From an uncultured Collinsella sp. (GTDB taxonomy: Bacteria; Actinomycetota; Coriobacteriia; Coriobacteriales; Coriobacteriaceae), in the NCBI GenBank assembly GCA_902476475.1, contig CABSDO010000021.1, positions 1-22,545 of the forward strand: a stretch of 22,545 bases of DNA. Direction: 5' to 3'. Under the pieces are notes generated by a model, which was not told the DNA's origin, did no database searches, and worked only from the letters and a program-made list of their open reading frames with translations. Shown here piece after piece: positions 15,168-20,443 of the stretch. The position numbers were made by a program, and so were the translations under genes. Numbering within the stretch: position 1 is the stretch's first letter; each line of letters opens with the position of its first letter.

Positions 15168-16574
15168 ATGCGCCAAAACGGATCCAACTTAAACGGGCGC
15201 TCGGGTGCGCGTCCGACGGCGCGCCGCGACCTGGGGCAGCTGCCCAGCGGTCAGCGCAAGCGTCACCGTAAGCCCGGTGCGATGTACCTCAACCATAGCC
15301 GCGGGTTTAGCGACCGCAGTGCGCGCATCGGCAACAGCCGTACGCCCCGTCGTTCGTCTCGCCTGCCCTACGCGCTCATCGCCGTGGGTTGCGCGCTCGT
15401 GCTGTTTATCGCTGCCGTCGTGGGCTACGTCAACCGCAGTGTGGACGTGGAGCTCAACGGCCAGAAGACCGCGGTGCGTGTGGGCTCTACGCTGCAGAAT
15501 CTCATCGACGACCAGGAGTTGACTGACACCTACGACGCAGGCGACCTGCTGGCCGTCGATGACAGCGTGCTCAAGCGCCATGGGGGCGAAAAGCTGTCGG
15601 TGAAGGTCGACGGCAAGCGCGTGAAGCAGGGCAAATGGGATAGCCGCGAACTTGAGGGCGGCGAGAAGGTGACGGTCAAGGATGGCCGTAACACCTACGA
15701 GAAGCACGAGGTTCAGGCTACGGTTATCGAGCCCAAGCTCAAGGTCGAGGGCACGGGCGCTATCGAGTATGTGCAGACGTGGGGTGTCCAGGGCCGCTCC
15801 GAGGTGTGGGTTGGTGAGCAGTCGGGCAAGACGCAAGACCGCGGCGAGGTTGTGCCCGCCACCGATTGCGTCGTTGCGTGCGCCAGCGTGGCGCCCAAGG
15901 GCAACAAAAAGTACGTGGCGCTGACGTTTGACGAGGGTCCGAGCGGCGCTACCAAGCAGATCTTGCAGGTGCTCAAGGAAAAGGGCGTCACCGCGACGTT
16001 CTTCCTTTCGGGCGATGCGGCCGAGGCCTCGCCTGCCACGGCCAAGGCGATTGTCGATGCCGGGTGCGAGATCGGATCCAACAGCTACAGCGACGATTCG
16101 CTCAAGGGTCAGGACCGTGAGGCGGTACGCGAACAGATCACGAAAGGCACCGATGCGATTAAGTCGGCGACCGGCGTGAAGACGATGCTGCTGCGTGCTC
16201 CCTACGCTGCCTTTGACGAGCAAAACTGGATTGATGCGATGGACCTGGTCTCCGCCGTGGTCTCGTGGAATATTGACTCGGGCGACTGGCTGCTCAACGG
16301 TGCCGACGAGCAGGTCTCGACGGTGCTCGATTCGGTGACGCCGGGCAATATCGTGCTGCTCACCGATAGAGACGAATGCGCCGAGCAGACGCTCGAGGCG
16401 CTGCCGCAAATTATCGACGGCCTCATTGCCGACGGCTACAAGATCGTGACGCTCGGCGACCTGGTCAAGACGGACACGTCGCTGAGCAAAAAGCTCACCT
16501 CGCTGACGAAGGTCACCATGCCCAAGGACGCCGTGTTCCCCCAACTTGCCGAGGACAACGACACCACAGAGTAG
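15168..16574 (+). CDS. Membrane-anchored NodB-family polysaccharide deacetylase-like protein, degenerate active site
   Basis: 468 residues. A basic N-terminal cytoplasmic stretch (1-66) and one membrane segment (about 67-88) place the rest outside. Residues ~91-235 form small beta-rich modules (VDVELNGQKTAVRVGSTLQNLI resembles the ubiquitin-like DUF348 module). A NodB domain covers ~248-435. The five motifs are recognisable but altered: TFDEGP (253-258; usually TFDDGP), IGSNSYSDD (302-310; usually I-G-x-H-T-x-S-H), LRAPY (342-346), NIDSGDW (368-374) and IVLLTD (395-400; usually IVLLHD). The metal-binding aspartate is Glu256, the two histidines are Asn305 and Asp309, and the motif-5 histidine is Thr399; the base Asp255 remains. 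The metal-dependent reaction is probably lost or changed, while sugar binding may persist. GGGGGAGGG lies directly before ATG 15168. Confidence 0.88.
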   Translation: MRQNGSNLNGRSGARPTARRDLGQLPSGQRKRHRKPGAMYLNHSRGFSDRSARIGNSRTPRRSSRLPYALIAVGCALVLFIAAVVGYVNRSVDVELNGQKTAVRVGSTLQNLIDDQELTDTYDAGDLLAVDDSVLKRHGGEKLSVKVDGKRVKQGKWDSRELEGGEKVTVKDGRNTYEKHEVQATVIEPKLKVEGTGAIEYVQTWGVQGRSEVWVGEQSGKTQDRGEVVPATDCVVACASVAPKGNKKYVALTFDEGPSGATKQILQVLKEKGVTATFFLSGDAAEASPATAKAIVDAGCEIGSNSYSDDSLKGQDREAVREQITKGTDAIKSATGVKTMLLRAPYAAFDEQNWIDAMDLVSAVVSWNIDSGDWLLNGADEQVSTVLDSVTPGNIVLLTDRDECAEQTLEALPQIIDGLIADGYKIVTLGDLVKTDTSLSKKLTSLTKVTMPKDAVFPQLAEDNDTTE

Positions 16575-16611
16575 TCATTGGGTAGTCGTTTAAGAACGTC
16601 CCCAATGGCTA
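16572..16611. repeat. 40-bp short repeat element starting on a stop codon (copy C)
   Basis: TAGTCATTGGG (16572-16582) and GTCCCCAATGGCTA (16598-16611) are inverted ends like those of the 139-bp element at 8093. The inner side TTTAAGAACGTCCCCAATG matches TTTAAGTCCGTCCCCAATG of copy A. The first three bases are the TAG stop of the NodB-family gene. It looks like an internally deleted copy and folds into a 10-bp stem with one G-U pair. Confidence 0.72.
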
Positions 16612-16685
16612 TGTCACGGATGCGTCAGTGTTTGGTATGCCTGCAATGTGCAGCGCATAAATTCGATGCCGCAGGGCGATGCTGA

Positions 16686-16694
16686 TGCTATAGT
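16686..16694 (+). promoter_or_regulatory. Extended -10 promoter of the magnesium locus
   Basis: TGCTATAGT is an extended -10 (TGn plus TATAGT); no good -35 is seen, which is tolerated by this promoter class. The predicted start near 16701 gives a leader of about 200 nt before the main coding start at 16903. Confidence 0.45.
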
Positions 16695-16700
16695 TACTGC

Positions 16701-16886
16701 GGTTAATGAGGGTCAAGAGAAAGGTTACAGGTGAAATCCAAACCTCGACCATACAGTCGATGACCCCATGCAGGTGCTTTCTGCGCATGCACGGGGTGTA
16801 AGCGTCGAGCGGCGTGCCGCCCGCGCATGCGTATACATATCCAGAAGCCCCTGGACGCCGCACGCGCGGCCGCGTCCGGAGGAATA
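16701..16886 (+). promoter_or_regulatory. Structured 5' leader of the mgtE-like gene (possible divergent Mg2+ riboswitch)
   Basis: The 5' part, GTTACAGGTGAAATCC (16724-16739) and ATACAGTCGATGACCCC (16751-16767), recalls the M-box pattern GTTAGGTGA..CTCC...ATACA..CTACTGCCC. ACCCC (16763-16767) pairs with GGGGT (16793-16797) and TCGA (16757-16760) with TCGA (16805-16808), enclosing a small hairpin. Near the end, TCCAG/CTGGA (16840-16844, 16851-16855) and GGACGC/GCGTCC (16853-16858, 16872-16877) share GGA and cannot form together. The second hairpin abuts the GGAGGA at 16878. It is not a canonical M-box: the loop that normally holds the conserved CGCC differs. The gene's product fits Mg2+ control. 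Confidence 0.45.
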
Positions 16887-16919
16887 ATGATGGGGAGCAC
16901 CATTGAATTATCTGAGTGA
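16887..16919 (+). CDS. Ten-codon leader ORF overlapping the mgtE-like start
   Basis: ATG-ATG at 16887, 3 nt after a perfect GGAGGA (16878-16883), opens a 10-codon frame MMGSTIELSE ending at TGA 16917-16919. It overlaps the TTG start of the MgtE-like gene in a different frame, and its stop is one base before an in-frame ATG (16921) of that gene. The placement suggests control by translation coupling or reinitiation, but chance cannot be excluded, and a one-base sequence error could also create it. Confidence 0.4.
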   Translation: MMGSTIELSE

Positions 16920-18747
16920 GATGCTCAAATTGCCGGTCTTGGACGTCGACGGCGAAAAGCTCGGCGTGGTCAACGATTTTGGTATTGCTACCGGCGAAGT
17001 TTTTCCACACGTGACGTCGCTCGCGTTCCGCGGCCCCGGCAAGACGCCGTTTATGATCAGCTGGCGCAAATGGGTCGACCGTATCGACGAGACGGGCGTA
17101 CACCTTAAGACGTCGGCCACCGAAATCCGTTTTTCGTACCTGCAGCCGACCGAGCTCCTGCTGGCGCGCGACGTGCTCAACAAGCAGATCGTCGACACGC
17201 AGGGCATGAAGGTCGTGCGCGTAAACGACATCAAGTTTTCCATGTCGGGCGAAAATCAGCTGCGCCTGCTGGGCGCCGAAGTCGGTGCCCGCGGTCTGCT
17301 ACGCGCCATCAGCCCCGCGCTCGAGCATATCGTCGAAGGCTTTATGAAACACCTGGGCAAGCCGCTCAGTGAGGACATCATCGCTTGGTCCTACATGGAC
17401 CTGCTCGACCGCTCGACCAAGAACATTCAACTCTCGGTGTCGCACAAGACGCTCGGCGAGCTGCACCCTGCCGACATCGCCGACATTATCGAGCAGCTCG
17501 ATCCGCGCCTACGTGCGCAGGTGTTTGCGCAGCTCGATACTGCCCAAGCCGCCGAGGCCATCTCGGAGTTCGATGACGACGAGCTTATGACCGAGATGCT
17601 CGAGGGTCTGTCCGACACCGACGCATCGTCGATGCTGGCCATGATGGACCCGGACGACGCCGCCGATCTGATCGACGAGCTCGATTACGAGAAGGCCGAG
17701 AAGCTCCTGCGCCTGATGGGCGTCAAGGAAGAGAAAGCGATTCGTAACCTGCTGGGGTATGAGGACAACACCGCCGGCCGCATCATGACCTCGGAGTTTG
17801 TCTCCCTGCCCGCCACGGCAACGGTCGGTGACGCCATCGAGGCGATTCGCGAGCTCGACGAGGACTTCGAGAGCGTCTACTACGTCTATACCGAGGATCC
17901 GAGCGGCATGCTGACCGGCGTGCTCTCGCTGCGCACGCTGATCGTAGCCGACCGCGACGCCACGCTGGGTCAGCTGGCCTATCGCGACCTGGTCTATGTG
18001 TCGCCCGACGAGGACCAGGAAGACGTAACGGACGAGATGACCAAGTACGACCTGGTCGCCATCCCTGTCTGCGACGAGAGCCGTCATATCCTGGGTATCG
18101 TAACCTTCGACGACGCCATGGACGTTATCGCCGAGGAGCATCAGGAGGACCTGCAGATCGCCGGTGTCGGCTCGGGCGATAGCGCGTCCGACGACTCGAC
18201 GAATGTGCTCAGCTGGTTCGTGCATCGCCAGTACTGGGTTGTCGTGTGGGGCATTGCCTCGTGCATCATGGCAACGGTGCTGGGGACGGCGCTCGGCTCC
18301 GCGCATCTGGTGGTGTTCCCCATGTGCGCCATGCCGCTCGTGCTGCTGGCGGCCTCGCGCATGGTGTCGTTCGTCAAGAACTACTTCCTGGAGTATGACG
18401 GTCACGATGACGAGCCCAAGCCGTATCTGGGGTTCTTCTTCCAGAGTACGGGCATGGGCCTGATTCTGTCACTCGTGACCTACCTGTGCGCTCAGCTGGT
18501 GCGCACCGCCGCGTTCCCCGATGCGCCCATGTTTGAGGAGCAACTCTTTACCGGGTGCTTTAATATCGCTGCCATCATTTGCCTGGTTGGCAACATGAGT
18601 GCCGTGATTTACCTGATGGTGCTGTTCTGGCGTGACGAGCATGACCTCAACACGTCGGGCACCGCCATGAACGTTATTGCCGTCATGATCTCGTGCGTAG
18701 CGTACTGCGCCGCTGCGGTGCTGCTCACCATGTCGGTCATGGGTTAG
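16903..18747 (+). CDS. MgtE-like protein: PRC, MgtE_N and CBS domains with an atypical membrane domain
   Basis: 614 residues. Order: PRC-like region (1-~75, YLSEMLKLPVLDVDGEKLG at 3-21) and a second such stretch (~90-130); MgtE_N superhelical domain (~185-290, LHPADIADIIEQLDP at 187-201, TAGRIMTSEFV at 290-300); CBS pair (~295-415); linker HQEDLQIAGV; five membrane segments (~444-614). MgtE_N and CBS bind cytosolic Mg2+ and gate MgtE. The membrane part lacks the family's GMGGNxGTQ-like block and has no acidic residue within the predicted last helix, so it may not be a classical MgtE channel. Start: TTG 16903 with GGGGA (16893-16896) is preferred because it keeps the conserved YLSE; ATG 16921 is the alternative, and the frame is closed upstream by TGA at 16888. 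The Nramp-related gene follows after 8 nt. Confidence 0.85.
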   Translation: MNYLSEMLKLPVLDVDGEKLGVVNDFGIATGEVFPHVTSLAFRGPGKTPFMISWRKWVDRIDETGVHLKTSATEIRFSYLQPTELLLARDVLNKQIVDTQGMKVVRVNDIKFSMSGENQLRLLGAEVGARGLLRAISPALEHIVEGFMKHLGKPLSEDIIAWSYMDLLDRSTKNIQLSVSHKTLGELHPADIADIIEQLDPRLRAQVFAQLDTAQAAEAISEFDDDELMTEMLEGLSDTDASSMLAMMDPDDAADLIDELDYEKAEKLLRLMGVKEEKAIRNLLGYEDNTAGRIMTSEFVSLPATATVGDAIEAIRELDEDFESVYYVYTEDPSGMLTGVLSLRTLIVADRDATLGQLAYRDLVYVSPDEDQEDVTDEMTKYDLVAIPVCDESRHILGIVTFDDAMDVIAEEHQEDLQIAGVGSGDSASDDSTNVLSWFVHRQYWVVVWGIASCIMATVLGTALGSAHLVVFPMCAMPLVLLAASRMVSFVKNYFLEYDGHDDEPKPYLGFFFQSTGMGLILSLVTYLCAQLVRTAAFPDAPMFEEQLFTGCFNIAAIICLVGNMSAVIYLMVLFWRDEHDLNTSGTAMNVIAVMISCVAYCAAAVLLTMSVMG

Positions 18748-18755
18748 GTGGTCGC

Positions 18756-20018
18756 GTGCAAAATACCAAGCAAAAGTCGGGCACCAAGCAAAAGTTGACC
18801 ATCGCGGCCATCTTTGGCGCTATGGGTCCCGGTCTGCTGGCGGCGCTTTCGGGCAATGACGCCGGCGGCATTGCAACGTATTCCAGCGCGGGCGCCAGCT
18901 ATGGCTACAAGATGCTCTGGATGCTTCCCGTCATGACTGTGCTGCTCATCGTGACGCAGGAGACCGCGGCGCGCTGCGGCTGCGTTACGGGCAAGGGCCT
19001 GGCATCGCTCATTCGCGAGCGCTTTGGCGTGCGCAAGAGTGTACTTGCTATGGCGGCGCTGTTGATCGCCAACACGGCTGTGACCATTTCGGAGTTTGCG
19101 GGCATCGCCAGCGGCCTTGCGCTCTTTGGCGTGCCGGCGAGCATCTCGGTGCCGTTGGTGGCGCTGCTGGTGTGGATGCTTACCATGTCGGGTAGTTTCC
19201 AGCGCATCGAGAAGATTCTGCTGCTGGTGAGCTGCGTGTTCGTGACCTATATCGTCGCCGCGTTTATGGCTGGCCCCAACTGGGGTGAGGTCGCGGTCGA
19301 CCTGGTCGTGCCTAACATTCAAAATGACCCCAGCTACGTGTCGCTCGTGGTCGCAACGATCGGTACCACCATCGCGCCGTGGATGATCTTCTTGGCGCAG
19401 AACAACGTAGTCGATAAGAACGCGGGCGAGGACGATATCGTGCTGCAGCGCATCGATACCGTGAGCGGCTCGATCGCTGCTGACATCATCGCCGGCTTCA
19501 TCATTATCACGACCGGCACGGTGCTGTTCCCGGCGGGCATCCAGATCAGCGATGCTGCCGATGCGGCCCGCGCGCTGGAGCCCATCGCGGGCCAGTGGTC
19601 CACGGTATTGTTTGCCTCGGGCCTGGTCGCGGCGAGCTTTTTGGCTGCGTGCGTGCTGCCGGGCGTTACGTCCAGCGCCATTTGCGAGGCATTTGGCTGG
19701 GAGCGCGGCGCCGACCGCAGCTGGGACGAGGCTCCGGTCTACCGCGGTATCATTACGGCCATTATCGGTATCTCGGCCGTGCTGGTACTCATGCCCGGTG
19801 TCGATCTGTTCCAGATCATGATGACCTCGCAGGTCATCAACGGCGTGCTACTGCCCGTGGTCTTGGTGTTCCAAGTGGTTATCGCCGCCGACCGTCACAT
19901 CATGGGTGCCAACCGCAACGGCCGCGTGTGGAATGTGCTCACGTGGGCGACCATCGGCGTGATCACGGTGCTGACGGTTGTTATGTTTGTGCTGCAGGCG
20001 CTGGGCTACAGCGCTTAA
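18756..20018 (+). CDS. Nramp-related transporter, probable Mg2+ type (NRMT)
   Basis: Integral membrane transporter of the Nramp/SLC11 fold, 420 residues, about 11 helices. The helix-1 motif, DPGN in transition-metal Nramps, is D35-A36-G37-G38 (GPGLLAALSGNDAGGI). The helix-6 motif, usually MPH, is A207-P208-W209 (GTTIAPWMIFLAQNN). The Asp is kept; the Asn and the metal-thioether Met are lost. This is the pattern of Nramp-related magnesium transporters, including the structurally studied Eggerthella lenta protein, so Mg2+ rather than Mn2+ or Fe2+ is the expected substrate. Start GTG 18756, 8 nt after the MgtE-like stop, with AGGTGG (18746-18751). The shared operon with Mg2+-sensing domains agrees. 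A strong terminator follows. Confidence 0.9.
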   Translation: MQNTKQKSGTKQKLTIAAIFGAMGPGLLAALSGNDAGGIATYSSAGASYGYKMLWMLPVMTVLLIVTQETAARCGCVTGKGLASLIRERFGVRKSVLAMAALLIANTAVTISEFAGIASGLALFGVPASISVPLVALLVWMLTMSGSFQRIEKILLLVSCVFVTYIVAAFMAGPNWGEVAVDLVVPNIQNDPSYVSLVVATIGTTIAPWMIFLAQNNVVDKNAGEDDIVLQRIDTVSGSIAADIIAGFIIITTGTVLFPAGIQISDAADAARALEPIAGQWSTVLFASGLVAASFLAACVLPGVTSSAICEAFGWERGADRSWDEAPVYRGIITAIIGISAVLVLMPGVDLFQIMMTSQVINGVLLPVVLVFQVVIAADRHIMGANRNGRVWNVLTWATIGVITVLTVVMFVLQALGYSA

Positions 20019-20039
20019 CGTCTCTTTTGGGGCTTCGGG

Positions 20040-20072
20040 CAGGCCGCAGCAATGGGCTGCGGCCTGTTTTTT
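20040..20072 (+). terminator. Rho-independent terminator of the magnesium operon
   Basis: CAGGCCGCAG (20040-20049) and CTGCGGCCTG (20057-20066) form a perfect 10-bp stem with a 7-nt loop, followed by six T residues. Confidence 0.92.
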
Positions 20073-20101
20073 GCTTGCTACAGGGGGTTAGTTATATAGT
20101 A

Positions 20102-20320
20102 GTGGGCAAAAAATGCCAAATATGAGTACTGTTGCTAAGGCGATAGCATTTATGTGCAAGAAGATAATGTACATAATCTAGAGTGTGTACATTAAAATTC
20201 GCCTCAACAGGTCTGGTCAGTTGTCGCATGGATGCACGGGGGTCGCTCGGACGCCATTTTGGGCGGATTTGCCTGCTACTAAAATAGCAACAGTACTCAT
20301 ATTTGCCCTTTTTTGCCCAC
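20102..20320. mobile_element. 219-bp MITE-like element with 36-nt terminal inverted repeats
   Basis: The left end 20102-20137 (GTGGGCAAAAAAT... GTACTGTTGCTA) and the right end 20285-20320 are inverted repeats matching at 34 of 36 positions; the two differences lie at element positions 13 and 15. The interior is AT-richer than the surroundings, has no credible coding frame, and holds a perfect 8-nt inverted pair AATGTACA (20166-20173) and TGTACATT (20186-20193). No target-site duplication is evident. It lies between convergent genes, downstream of a terminator. It fits a non-autonomous transposable element or a mobile structured repeat. Confidence 0.78.
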
Positions 20321-20342
20321 AGCCCCTTGGCATGTTGTTACG

Positions 20343-20385
20343 AAGCCGCCCCTGGGCTGGAATTGACAGCCCAGGGGCGGCTTTC
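20343..20385 (-). terminator. Strong hairpin, probable terminator of the acyltransferase gene
   Basis: AGCCGCCCCTGGGCT (20344-20358) and AGCCCAGGGGCGGCT (20368-20382) form a perfect 15-bp stem with a 9-nt loop. T runs on either side are short, so termination may be bidirectional. The upstream plus-strand operon already has its own terminator, so this one probably serves the minus-strand gene ending at 20444. Confidence 0.7.
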
Positions 20386-20394
20386 GCTTGTCGC

Positions 20395-20443
20395 GGGAGT
20401 GTCCCCGGGTGCCGGCATAAAAGGAACGTCCCTAGCTGCCGGA
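20395..20443. repeat. Partial copy of the stop-codon repeat family (copy B)
   Basis: About 49 nt closely match the middle of copy A (8146-8194). The shared core includes the 20-nt AAGGAACGTCCCTAGCTGCC, and both copies carry two GTCCC-type 13-nt units at 27-nt spacing (20401-20413 and 20428-20440 here). It directly abuts the stop codon of the acyltransferase gene (TAA at 20446-20444), lying between that gene and its terminator. The outer TAGTCATTGGGGAC-type ends are absent. Confidence 0.75.

Noticed and set aside
15189..16544. 451-codon open frame on the minus strand
   Set aside because: Mirror of the NodB-family gene, whose motifs and ribosome site lie on the plus strand.
16572..16611. Classical rho-independent terminator after the NodB-family gene
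   Set aside because: There is a stem-loop but no T run after it, and its sequence is explained by the repeat family.
16701..16886. Canonical M-box or yybP-ykoY riboswitch
   Set aside because: Only parts of the M-box pattern are seen and the conserved CGCC-containing loop differs; no yybP-ykoY signature (GGGGAGUAG-type) was found. Kept as a structured leader only.
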